The notes under the pieces are model-generated. The model saw only the letters and a program-made list of their open reading frames with translations, did not search any database and was not told where the DNA came from. A program made the position numbers and the translations under genes. 40,599 nucleotides of DNA from Ilumatobacteraceae bacterium (GTDB taxonomy: Bacteria > Actinomycetota > Acidimicrobiia > Acidimicrobiales > Ilumatobacteraceae), in contig JAOBWQ010000330.1 of NCBI GenBank assembly GCA_025463425.1, positions 1 to 40,599 on the forward strand, read 5' to 3'. Shown here one piece after another: positions 20,001 to 26,893 of this stretch; the stretch's first letter is position 1; each line of letters opens with the position of its first letter.

Positions 20001-20555
20001 TGCGTCGCAGAGGTCGGTGACGAACTGGGTGTTCCCCGCGACGAGGTGGGCGCGATAGAAGACGACGCCGACGACCGGGCGGTCCCCGACGCGGTCGTGG
20101 GTCGCGGTGATTCGCCAGATCCCATGGGTGGGGATCGCGACGGGCGCGTCGAATCCGAAGCCGTCGCGCAGCACGGTGTCGGCGACGAATCGGAGCAGGT
20201 GATGGAAGTTGTCCGGTCCGCCGTTGACGAGGTAGGTGAAGGCGTCGGTGAGGATCGCGCTGGGCACGCTCGACAGCCCGGTCAGCTCCGCGTCCGGGAC
20301 GGCTTCACCGGCGAACGCGAGCAGTGGGATGCCGCGTTCCAGACAGGCGACTTGGAGCCGGTCGAAGTCGTCTTCCCAGGCGCGGCGCCCGCGCAGCAGG
20401 CGCACCAGCACGCACGTCGCGCCTGGCAGGTCGCGCTCGAGGTCGAAGGTCCATGGCTGCGCGGCGCGCACCTTCGGGAACCCGTCGGGGAGGGTGTCAA
20501 TGGCGACCCGCAGGGCGAGGATCTCGGTGTCGACGTTGGTGATGTACCAGATCAT
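17019..20555 (-). CDS. cobN: Cobaltochelatase large subunit CobN
   Basis: A 1178-residue large subunit of the aerobic, ATP-dependent cobaltochelatase, which inserts cobalt into hydrogenobyrinic acid a,c-diamide in the cytosol. Length fits the CobN/BchH family. The start MIWYITNVDTEILALR is typical. Conserved core motifs include VGVVFYRAHLVAGN, HLGKHGTLEWLPGK (about residue 530) and SGYGIANEDAMRRR. ATG 20555 overlaps the stop of the upstream FhuF-like gene (ATGA), and its own stop overlaps the start of the ChlI/D-type subunit in the same way, so expression is coupled. The open frame runs 232 codons further upstream, but that part is antisense-type noise over the FhuF-like gene. Confidence 0.95.
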   Translation of the reverse strand: MIWYITNVDTEILALRVAIDTLPDGFPKVRAAQPWTFDLERDLPGATCVLVRLLRGRRAWEDDFDRLQVACLERGIPLLAFAGEAVPDAELTGLSSVPSAILTDAFTYLVNGGPDNFHHLLRFVADTVLRDGFGFDAPVAIPTHGIWRITATHDRVGDRPVVGVVFYRAHLVAGNTQFVTDLCDALEQRGNDVVAMWCYSLRGDAAQPVLDILAEQHLDVLITTVLATGGSAAGAGIAGGVGGLDGDDWDATALAALDVPIIQAPSSGQSIAEWLDNEGGLGPYDATAGIAIPEFDGRIIGPVFAFNEIVDDGDDLGNSVRAYRTVPDRVARLAGLASRYARLRRAAPDERRVAIVLSAYPTKRSRLGNAVGLDTPASAMRLLEAMVAEGYSITRIPASGDELMAELADGLTYDAETLTRQQIDAAVGALPADTYCEWFATLPAESRSELERSWGPAPGVQRIHDGALVFSGVDLGNVIVAIQPPRGYGDDPVAVYHSPNLPPAHHYLAFYRWLDEVWGADAIVHLGKHGTLEWLPGKPLALSAGCWPDAAIGDVPYFYPFVVNDPGEGSQAKRRAHAVVIDHLLPPMTRADTYDETAKLEQLFDEYSQIQSLDPTKLPALRNKIWETLTDASIDRDLGLETAPEGSDFDDVIVNVDGYLCGLKDAQIRGGLHTLGDPPEREGLVDLVLAITRLGHGRIPSLRTTVAAQLGLDLQSPQSLDAVEARCRELLEAAAARGWSVDHHDVPTVEWVCTWLVPNLRRSTDEITNLLAGLRGRYVPAGPSGTLTRGGAHVLPTGRNFYSLDPKALPTQLSWDVGCKLADAIIERHLAEEGTYPKTVGLVLWGTALMRTQGDDVAEALALLGIRPVWEAESRRITGLEPTSLAELGRPRIDITLRISGFFRDAFPNLVHLVDDAVALAASLDEPADMNYVRAHGAEDPRIYGPTPGAYGVGIVTALEQRSWRSDDDLAAIYIAWSGWTYGRSGYGIANEDAMRRRFAAIDVAVKNQDNREHDIFDSDDYLQDHGGMIATIRSLTGADPKAWFGDSADPVRPLIRSLAEEATRVVRTRVINPRWIEAMQRHGYKGAFEMAATVDYLFGYDATAKVVDDWMYDKVTEAYVADPQIRKFFEQSNPWALKSIAEKLLEAVERQMWNASDDAVATLRQAVLEAEGWEESR

Positions 20556-21310
20556 GCAGGGGTGCTCCCGGTGAGGTCGTCGAGCCGTTTGGCGGTCAGC
20601 TCGGCAGGGGCGCGAAGGCTGCAGTCGTCGCACATGAAGCCACTCGTGGTCTGGTACCAGAGGCAGCAGTTGGTGCGCGTCCAGTACCAGCCGACAGCGT
20701 CGGGTGTGTCGAGCCTCGAGTACGAACCGAGCCCGGTCAGACGCTGCGACGCAGCGCGTTCGAACTGGGCAGCGCGGGCACGCACGATTGGGTCCCCGAA
20801 GGGTGCGACGTCGAGGGCACGGAAGATGGTGGCCAGCGATGCAGCGGCGTTGCCCCACAGCAGTCGCTCGCCCACTTTGGTGGTGGCCCGCACGGCGGCG
20901 ATGAACGGGGCGAGATGCTCGTCGAGGAGGGCGTCGACGAAGTCGTCGGTCGGTACGTCGTGGCAGGTCTTGTCGAGGATCGCGACCTCGGCGGGACGGT
21001 GACGTCCGAGCCGGACCGCGGTCGCGGCCGGGTTGGTGGACGGTGTCGGGAGCTCGAGGGCGAATGCGGCGACGGCGATGCTGGGGACTCGGAACGCGTA
21101 CGACTGCGTGTACAGCGAGGCTGCGACTTGGGGGTCGTCGGTGCCGCGCCCGGCGGCGGTCGAGTCGATCTCGGCGCGCAGCCGGTCCGGGTCGGCGATG
21201 AGGTCGCTGGAGCGGATCCAGCCGTCCTCGGGCGGTGCGGTGAAGCTGCACCGCAGGTACGAGACGCGTTCCAGGACCGCGGCAGCGATCTCGTCGAGTG
21301 TGGGGCTCAT
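20552..21310 (-). CDS. FhuF-like [2Fe-2S] protein, candidate reductase
   Basis: A 252-residue protein whose C-terminus carries the FhuF cluster signature: Cys215, Cys216, Cys227 and Cys230 (CC-x10-C-x2-C) with the CCLWY surround. FhuF proteins bind one [2Fe-2S] cluster and reduce ferric siderophores. No siderophore genes are present here. The gene lies 10 bp after cobQ and overlaps cobN by 4 nt, which ties it to the cobalamin pathway. I infer a role in reducing Co(II) corrinoid before adenosylation (no cobR is visible) or in handling cobalt for the chelatase. Family membership is solid; function is inference. ATG 21310 is the only reasonable start. Confidence 0.85.
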   Translation of the reverse strand: MSPTLDEIAAAVLERVSYLRCSFTAPPEDGWIRSSDLIADPDRLRAEIDSTAAGRGTDDPQVAASLYTQSYAFRVPSIAVAAFALELPTPSTNPAATAVRLGRHRPAEVAILDKTCHDVPTDDFVDALLDEHLAPFIAAVRATTKVGERLLWGNAAASLATIFRALDVAPFGDPIVRARAAQFERAASQRLTGLGSYSRLDTPDAVGWYWTRTNCCLWYQTTSGFMCDDCSLRAPAELTAKRLDDLTGSTPA

Positions 21311-21320
21311 GATCGTGCCG

Positions 21321-22838
21321 TCATCGCGTTGCTCCCGTCGGGACGTGTGACCCGGTTGTCGAGGCGTCGTTGATCAGCCGCTCGATGGCAGCCATGTCGA
21401 GGTGCTCGTCGAGGGCATCGGCGAGGTGGTCGAGAGCGTCGAGTCGTGCTTGTTCGAACGATCGGCCTGCACTCACGAAGCGCTTCCGCCGATGCGTCGC
21501 GACGGTCTGCAGGAACGATCGACGGAACTCGTCGGCTTCGAACAGTCCGTGCAGGGTGGTGCCGAAGCGGTGTCCGTCGTGCACGCCGTCGACGCTCGTG
21601 CCGTTGGCGTCGTGGAGGACGACGAAGGCGTCGGCGCCGTGCACGCGAACTCTTCCGTGGTGGATCTGGTAGCCCGACACGGGCAGGCCGTCGGCGGTGC
21701 CGTCGCGCAGCAGGGTGATCTTGTTCGGCTCGAAGTGAGTGCTGATCGGCAGCATGCCGAGCGCGTCGACCTGGCCAGCGTGGCACTCGACCGGGTCGGT
21801 GATGGTCGCGCCCATCATCTGGTAGCCGCCGCAGATGCCCAGCACGACCGCTTCGCTGCGCCTAACGGCGTCGGCGAGGCCCGTGCGGCGGAGCCAGGCC
21901 ATGTCGTCGATGGTCGCCTTGGAGCCGGGCAGGACGATGAGGTCGGGTGTGCCGAGCCCGCTGCGATCGTGCACGTACCGGACCCGCACTCCGTCCTCGA
22001 CCGACAGGGGGTCGAGGTCGGTGAAGTTCGAGATGCGCGGGAACCTGATCACGGCCACGTCGAGCTCGTCGGCGAGGGCGTCGCCTGCCATCGGGCGTGG
22101 CGCGTCGAGTGCCATCGAGTCCTCGGCGTCGAGGCCGGTGCTGTCCAACCAGGGCACGACTCCCAGGACCGGGACACCGGTTCGTTCTGTGAGCTGCGCG
22201 CAGCCGTCGAGCAGCAGTGCTGGATCGCCGCGCAGCTTGTTGATGACCATGCCGCGCACGCATGCCCGAAGGTGATCGGGCAGCAGGGCGATGGTGCCGT
22301 AGAGCGCGGCGAACACTCCGCCGGGGTTGATGTCGCCGACAACGATCGCCGGGAGCTGTGCCTCGTGGGCGATGCGGAGGTTGACGATGTCGCGTTCGAG
22401 CAGGTTGATCTCGGTCGGGCTGCCGGCTCCCTCGCAGAGCACGACGTCGAAGCGGCGGCGCAGGTCGGCGAGCGCGTCAAGCACCACCGGCAGTAGCTCG
22501 ATCTTGGTCGCGTGGTAGTCGGCGGCGGTCATCACCTGCCACGGGACGCCTTTGAGCACGATCTGGCTGCTGCGTTCCCCGGTGGGCTTGAGCAGGATCG
22601 GGTTCATCGCGACTTCGGCTGGCACGCCGGCTGCGTGTGCCTGGATGCCTTGGGCGCGGCCGATCTCGTGGCCGGAAGGTGTGACCACCGAGTTGAGCGA
22701 CATGTTCTGTGCCTTGAAGGGGGCCACCCGGACGCCATGGCGGGCGAGGAGGCGGCACAGCCCGGCGACGATGGTGCTCTTGCCCGCATCAGAGGTGGTG
22801 CCGCACACCATCAGTGCGCCACGCACGGATCCGCTCAT
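21321..22838 (-). CDS. cobQ: Cobyric acid synthase CobQ
   Basis: A 505-residue glutamine-dependent amidase that converts adenosylcobyrinic acid a,c-diamide to cobyric acid by amidating carboxylates b, d, e and g. The N-terminal dethiobiotin-synthetase-like ATPase has the P-loop GTTSDAGKST and the CobQ-specific FKAQNMSLNS. The C-terminal triad glutaminase has its nucleophile Cys in VLGICGGYQMMG (about residue 336) and the His region in HGLFE. ATG 22838 has GGAG ten bases upstream and overlaps the stop of cobK (ATGA). The C-terminal extension after about 455 is modest and unremarkable. Confidence 0.96.
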   Translation of the reverse strand: MSGSVRGALMVCGTTSDAGKSTIVAGLCRLLARHGVRVAPFKAQNMSLNSVVTPSGHEIGRAQGIQAHAAGVPAEVAMNPILLKPTGERSSQIVLKGVPWQVMTAADYHATKIELLPVVLDALADLRRRFDVVLCEGAGSPTEINLLERDIVNLRIAHEAQLPAIVVGDINPGGVFAALYGTIALLPDHLRACVRGMVINKLRGDPALLLDGCAQLTERTGVPVLGVVPWLDSTGLDAEDSMALDAPRPMAGDALADELDVAVIRFPRISNFTDLDPLSVEDGVRVRYVHDRSGLGTPDLIVLPGSKATIDDMAWLRRTGLADAVRRSEAVVLGICGGYQMMGATITDPVECHAGQVDALGMLPISTHFEPNKITLLRDGTADGLPVSGYQIHHGRVRVHGADAFVVLHDANGTSVDGVHDGHRFGTTLHGLFEADEFRRSFLQTVATHRRKRFVSAGRSFEQARLDALDHLADALDEHLDMAAIERLINDASTTGSHVPTGATR

Positions 22839-23611
22839 GTCCGGCTCCGTGATGTGAGTGCGAGCAGCCAGCTGATCGCTTCGTCGGGTGTCTGCACGGT
22901 GGTTGCGCCGGTGGCGGCCGGCCGGCTGACCATCACGATCGGCAGGCCGAGGCTGCGGGCGGCGGTGACCTTGGCGTTGGTGGCGTCGCCGCCGGAGTTC
23001 TTCGACACGATGGCGTCGATGTCGAGTTCGCGCAGCAGCGCCAATTCATCGGCGACGGTGAACGGTCCGCGGGCGAGGAGCAGCGTGGCGTGGCCCAGCG
23101 CTCCGGCCACGGGCGGCTCGATCGACCGGACGAACAGGTGCTGGTCGATGCAGGCAGTGAACGGTGCAACTTCTTGGCGACCGATGGTCAGCAGGACACG
23201 CCGGAAGGTCGATCGCTGCACGATCGCTGCGGCGTCGGGGACATCGGCTGCGTCGATCCAGTGGTCGCCCGGCTGTTGGGTCCACGGCGGTCGTTCGACC
23301 CGCAGCAGCGGGACGCCGACGGTCTCGCACGCGGCGAGTGCGTGGTGCGGCATCTGCTTGGCGAAGGGGTGGGTCGCGTCGATCACCGCGCCGACCCGGT
23401 CGCGCGCGAGGAGATCTTGGAGGCCCTGGATGCCGCCGAAGCCGCCGCGGCGCACGGCGACGCCGGCGGGTGGCATCGCGGGCGCCGCCGTACGGCCGGC
23501 AAGCGACATGGTGGGCTCGATGCCCGGGATGCTTGCGAGCCGAGGCGCGAGTGATGTGGCCTCGGTCGATCCCGCGAGGAGCAGGACGCAGGTCGTGCCA
23601 TTGATCGTCAT
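22835..23611 (-). CDS. cobK: Precorrin-6A reductase CobK
   Basis: A 258-residue NADPH-dependent reductase of the macrocycle: precorrin-6A to precorrin-6B. The N-terminus VLLLAGSTEATSLAPRL is the family start. DATHPFAKQM (about 86-95) and SKNSGGDATNAKV (about 195-207) are strongly conserved CobK/CbiJ blocks. ATG 23611 is selected because it overlaps the upstream ferredoxin-like gene stop by 4 nt; a longer frame would add 12 residues. Its stop overlaps cobQ in the same way. Being in the riboswitch-led unit rather than with the other ring-modifying genes is slightly unusual. Confidence 0.94.
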   Translation of the reverse strand: MTINGTTCVLLLAGSTEATSLAPRLASIPGIEPTMSLAGRTAAPAMPPAGVAVRRGGFGGIQGLQDLLARDRVGAVIDATHPFAKQMPHHALAACETVGVPLLRVERPPWTQQPGDHWIDAADVPDAAAIVQRSTFRRVLLTIGRQEVAPFTACIDQHLFVRSIEPPVAGALGHATLLLARGPFTVADELALLRELDIDAIVSKNSGGDATNAKVTAARSLGLPIVMVSRPAATGATTVQTPDEAISWLLALTSRSRT

Positions 23612-24723
23612 CGCCACTCGGTCGTGGGCACGCCGGGGTACGTCCATCCCGAGGGCGGGCGGATGATCGCGGCCGGTGTCACACCGTCGGGGAGGCCGAT
23701 GCCGGGCGGCAGGTCGAGCCCGAGGTCCAGCTCTCCTGGCAGGAGATGGGTGTACGACCCAGGTGGGGATGCGGCGCCGCTTGCTGGTATCGGTGCGACG
23801 ACCTCTATTCGTGCCAGTGGGGTCTCGATGACGCGGGTCGGAGAGGCGGCAACGAGTTGGTCATTGATGTCGGCGAGCGCCGCGTCGAGCGGTCGCCCGA
23901 GGTGCTGACGGAGCAGTCGCTCGACGTCGCCGCACGCCTGGATCGCGAAGGTCGCCGAGCGGCCGATGCCGAGATCGAACAGTGTGGAGTGTGCTGCGGG
24001 TCGGATTGCGTTGGTGTCGGGTCCGAGGTCAGTGATGACGTTGCCACCGCTGAAGGCGTGGGCGTCGCCGACGGCGAGGATCATCAGGACGGGCTCGTGG
24101 GTACCTCGTTTGTCGAGCGAGTAGAGGCGTGCGTGGTCGTCTATGTCGACGCGCAGTGCCGCGCTCTCGGTGGTGGCGATGACGACGGGGCCCGATCTGG
24201 TGACCACCCGGTCGGGGTCAGAGCCGTCAAACTCCCCGCTGGCGCCGTGCACACCGAGCACCCAGGAGCTGCCATCGCGGAGCAGTTCGTGGACGACGTC
24301 AGCGAGAGCCGCAGCCGGGAGTGGCACGACTTCGGCGACCATCAGCGGTGTCGCATCAGTGGTGAACTCGCGGGTGGCGAGTCCAGCAGGGAGCGATGTC
24401 GAAGCCCCGGTCCGCATCCAGGCGGCGAGCTGGTCGATGTCGTCGTCGTCGAGCATCTCGCCGAACCGTCGTCGCCTCGCCCCTGTGCGGACGACGACGA
24501 CGTTGGAGCGTTCACACGTGCCGAGGCAGTCGACCGTCCACAGCCTCGTCGACGTTGCCGCGGTCGCGGCGCGGAGCAGTGCGAGGTGTGCGGCGTGGTC
24601 GATCTGCGGGTGCTTGTCCACGGTGCCGCAACAGCAGCCACGACAAATGAGGACCGATGAACTCGCGGTGGGGTCAGGCGAGCGGTCCGTGTGCGGGGTG
24701 ATGTCAGGGTTCCCGAACTTCAA
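23608..24723 (-). CDS. Thioredoxin-fold [2Fe-2S] ferredoxin with long C-terminal extension
   Basis: A 371-residue protein. Residues about 22-105 form a thioredoxin-like [2Fe-2S] ferredoxin: a cysteine cluster CRGCCC at 27-32, the following GTVDKHP, and DCLGTC at 65-70. The remaining 260 residues match no family I recognise, though IRPPSGWTYPGVPTTEW at the end is distinctive. TTG 24723 is chosen because TTGA overlaps the cbtA stop and no ATG or GTG lies between it and the first cysteine. The open frame further upstream is antisense noise over cbtA. The position between cobalt uptake and cobK suggests electron delivery to a corrin reductase or cobalt handling. That is inference. Confidence 0.75.
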   Translation of the reverse strand: MKFGNPDITPHTDRSPDPTASSSVLICRGCCCGTVDKHPQIDHAAHLALLRAATAATSTRLWTVDCLGTCERSNVVVVRTGARRRRFGEMLDDDDIDQLAAWMRTGASTSLPAGLATREFTTDATPLMVAEVVPLPAAALADVVHELLRDGSSWVLGVHGASGEFDGSDPDRVVTRSGPVVIATTESAALRVDIDDHARLYSLDKRGTHEPVLMILAVGDAHAFSGGNVITDLGPDTNAIRPAAHSTLFDLGIGRSATFAIQACGDVERLLRQHLGRPLDAALADINDQLVAASPTRVIETPLARIEVVAPIPASGAASPPGSYTHLLPGELDLGLDLPPGIGLPDGVTPAAIIRPPSGWTYPGVPTTEWR

Positions 24724-25541
24724 CGGGGGGCCGCGAGGTCGATGTCGTCGACTCTGGCCCTGGTGAACCGCCGCGCCGGTCGGGTGACCGGCTCGAGCAG
24801 CCGCTCGGCGAGCCAGCCGAAGGTGAGCCCGATCCCAGTCCAGAGGATGAGTTGGATCAGTATCGATGCGACGCGGAACTTCCACAGGATCGTCGGCGGG
24901 AAGGTGATGGTGGCGTCGGTGACCGCGTTGGTGATGCCGGGGATCGCTGCTTGGGGGACCTCGTTGATGCCGGGCAGCGCGACGTAGGCGATCGCGATGA
25001 TCGCGACGTAGATGAGGCCGGCGGAGAGTGTGGCGTTCCATCGGGACGTCCGGTCGATCAGGCGGCGCCAGGCAATTGCGGCGATGGTCATGCCGGCGAC
25101 CGAGATGACGATCATCAGCACGAACAGCGCTGTTCGTCGACCGATCGTGTCTGCTTGGCCGATCGCGGGTGGGTTGGCCGGGTACTTGAGGACGGGGACG
25201 AGGTAGACGGCAACGAATCCGCACAGCCCAACGAGCGCAGCGGTCGGCTTCGCTTTCGTCATGCCGCCACGGCCATAGATTCCCGCGAAGACCAGCGCGC
25301 TGATCCCGCCGAGCGCGATCCCATAGATCAATGCACCGGTACCGAGCCCTGCAGAACTTTGCACCGAACGGCTGACCAGATCAGCGTCTGGTGCCTCGTG
25401 ATGGATGTTGTCGGCGACATATCTCTCGAAGGCGACCGCTTTCTCGACCTGGGGTTCGCCCATGATTTTTGCGACACCGAAGCCGAACAGTCCCGCGAGG
25501 AGGCCCGCGAGGAGACCTCGCACCAACAGCTTTCTCATCAT
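24720..25541 (-). CDS. cbtA: Cobalt transporter subunit CbtA
   Basis: A 273-residue membrane protein of the CbtA family, predicted to carry cobalt across the cytoplasmic membrane with CbtB. About six hydrophobic segments are visible (near 5-25, 66-90, 100-118, 135-160, 168-190 and 225-247), with a soluble loop (30-60) containing HHEAP that may bind metal. The start is ATG 25541 or the adjacent ATG 25538. It follows cbtB by 15 bp and overlaps the ferredoxin-like gene. Regulation is likely through the cobalamin riboswitch ahead of cbtB. Transport itself is inferred from family context. Confidence 0.92.
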   Translation of the reverse strand: MMRKLLVRGLLAGLLAGLFGFGVAKIMGEPQVEKAVAFERYVADNIHHEAPDADLVSRSVQSSAGLGTGALIYGIALGGISALVFAGIYGRGGMTKAKPTAALVGLCGFVAVYLVPVLKYPANPPAIGQADTIGRRTALFVLMIVISVAGMTIAAIAWRRLIDRTSRWNATLSAGLIYVAIIAIAYVALPGINEVPQAAIPGITNAVTDATITFPPTILWKFRVASILIQLILWTGIGLTFGWLAERLLEPVTRPARRFTRARVDDIDLAAPR

Positions 25542-25556
25542 GTCGGGCGCCGCTGT

Positions 25557-25775
25557 TCAGTGACAGGGAAAGCCGAGAAGGTGGCGCGCGTCGTGCACCC
25601 ATTCGTGCAACATGTGCCCGCCGAGGATGGACGAGGCCCCCTGCTCGGCCCCGACGATGTACATCAGGAAGAGCATCAGCACACCGGTGAACAGAGCCCA
25701 CGGCATGAGTTCGCGCACCGGAATCTTGATCGAGATCGGCGTGGATTCACGTAAGGCGACGGACATGGTTGACAT
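25557..25775 (-). CDS. cbtB: Cobalt transporter subunit CbtB
   Basis: A 72-residue protein with one membrane segment (about 24-44, PWALFTGVLMLFLMYIVGAE). Its histidine-rich C-terminus HEWVHDARHLLGFPCH is the hallmark of CbtB and the likely cobalt-binding tail. ATG 25775 is supported by AGGAG nine bases upstream. It is the first gene of the riboswitch-controlled unit, with its ribosome-binding site only 48 bp after the riboswitch core. Partner CbtA follows directly. Confidence 0.93.
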   Translation of the reverse strand: MSTMSVALRESTPISIKIPVRELMPWALFTGVLMLFLMYIVGAEQGASSILGGHMLHEWVHDARHLLGFPCH

Positions 25776-25790
25776 GTGCAGTAACTCCTT

Positions 25791-25807
25791 TGGGATTCAG
25801 CGTCCCA
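25791..25807 (-). promoter_or_regulatory. Small hairpin beside the cbtB ribosome-binding site
   Basis: On the transcript TGGGA pairs with TCCCA across a seven-base loop, ending right before AAAGGAG. It sits between the riboswitch and the cbtB start and could be part of the expression platform that hides or frees the ribosome-binding site. No T-run follows, which favours translational control. Confidence 0.45.
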
Positions 25808-25822
25808 GTTGTTGGATTGTCT

Positions 25823-25938
25823 ACGCGTCTCCGTCCGTGTCTGACTTCGAACCAATTACGTGGTTCTTCACAGTGGCGCGACCGTCCCGGATTTACACCG
25901 GGTTCCAGCGGAGTGCGTGGGCGGACGTTAACACGCGG
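25823..25938 (-). promoter_or_regulatory. Cobalamin riboswitch upstream of cbtB
   Basis: On the minus strand the conserved core is clear: TGGAACCCGGTGTAAATCC, then GGACGGTC and the B12 box GCGCCACTGTG (plus 25870-25880), followed by AAGTCAGAC. The outer stem is closed by CGCGT (25937-25933) pairing with ACGCG (25827-25823). The element lies in the 200-bp gap between cobT and cbtB. It should repress the cobalt-uptake and chelatase unit when adenosylcobalamin is plentiful. Confidence 0.93.
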
Positions 25939-25975
25939 GATCACCCGGCACAATGGCCGTCCGAGGGGCCCCCGT

Positions 25976-26893
25976 TCACTGTGGATCGTGCTGCGATGAC
26001 GCGAAGTGGAGACGCCGCTCCTCGGTCCGCGCTGTCGTACGGCGGATCTCCAATCCATCGAGCAGCAGCCGAGTGGCGAGCACCGCGCCGACGCCTTCGC
26101 CGGCACGCAAACGCAAGTCGAGGACGGGCTCGAGTCCGAGGCGGCGCAACACGAGCGGGTGGGCCATCTCGTTGCTGCGCTGGCCCGCGACCAGGTGGCC
26201 GCTTGCTGCCGGCGACATAGTGCACGCGATCGCTGCCGCGACGGACGTGGCCAACCCGTCGAGGACCACGACACCACCGCACTCGGCGACACCGACAACG
26301 ATGCCGCAGATGACTGCGAACTCCGGTCCGCCGAGAGTTCGCAGGAGGTCCACGGCGTCATCGGCGCGGCGGTGCAGGTTGCGCCAACGCTTCAGCGCGG
26401 CCGCGACGACATCCTGCTTGCGTCGGATCATCGCCGAGTCGGCACCGGACCCGAGCCCGACGACGCTGGTCGCGTCGATCCCAAGCAGTGCTGCAGTCAG
26501 GGCTGCGGCGACGGTGGTGTTGCCGATCCCGACTTCGCCGACCACCACGAGCTGGTCGGCGAAGAGACGCCTGCCGGCTCGCGTGCCGAGCTCGATCAAT
26601 GCCTTCGTGTGCGATGTGGTCATCGCGTCGGTCGCGGCGAGGTCCCCGGTCGATGATCCCGCGTCGATGACCTTGCAGGCGAGTTGCGACGCCGCGGCAG
26701 CGGCGGCGCCCATCGACGTGCCCGCCGTCGCCGCGTCGAGCACGCTGGCGGTCACCGTCCGCGGGTATGGGCTGACGCCGAAATCGGCGACTGGATGGTC
26801 GCCGCCGACGAGGACGAGCGTCGCTCGTGTGATCTGCGAACCAATGTTGGCGACGACCCGGTCGAGTGCTCGGTCCAGCACGCCGAGGGAACC
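25976..26893 (-). CDS. cobT: CobT, dimethylbenzimidazole phosphoribosyltransferase (frameshifted from bluB)
   Basis: Transfers phosphoribose from nicotinate mononucleotide to dimethylbenzimidazole, giving alpha-ribazole phosphate. Conserved blocks are VLVGGDHPVADFGVSPYP, TSMGAAAAAAS, GEVGIGNTTVAAAL and AGEGVGAVLA near the end with the catalytic Glu. The frame begins inside the family: the N-terminal AARDETDRFLTPS block is encoded just upstream in the bluB frame, and SLGVLDRAL continues here after a one-base loss near 26892. If the shift is real, translation could restart only at GTG 26881, giving 301 residues without the PSGSLG loop. The riboswitch follows its stop by 38 bp. Confidence 0.88.
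   Translation of the reverse strand, partial: GSLGVLDRALDRVVANIGSQITRATLVLVGGDHPVADFGVSPYPRTVTASVLDAATAGTSMGAAAAAASQLACKVIDAGSSTGDLAATDAMTTSHTKALIELGTRAGRRLFADQLVVVGEVGIGNTTVAAALTAALLGIDATSVVGLGSGADSAMIRRKQDVVAAALKRWRNLHRRADDAVDLLRTLGGPEFAVICGIVVGVAECGGVVVLDGLATSVAAAIACTMSPAASGHLVAGQRSNEMAHPLVLRRLGLEPVLDLRLRAGEGVGAVLATRLLLDGLEIRRTTARTEERRLHFASSQHDPQ

Noticed and set aside
20556-21251. Upstream extension of cobN by 232 codons
   Set aside because: It overlaps the FhuF-like gene entirely, is Arg/Pro-rich, and MIWYITNVDTE at 20555 is the conserved CobN start.
19905-22496. Long plus-strand frames antisense to cobN, the FhuF-like gene and cobQ (up to about 365 codons)
   Set aside because: They are frames forced open by GC-rich third positions opposite well-conserved genes. 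They have low-complexity composition and no family motif.
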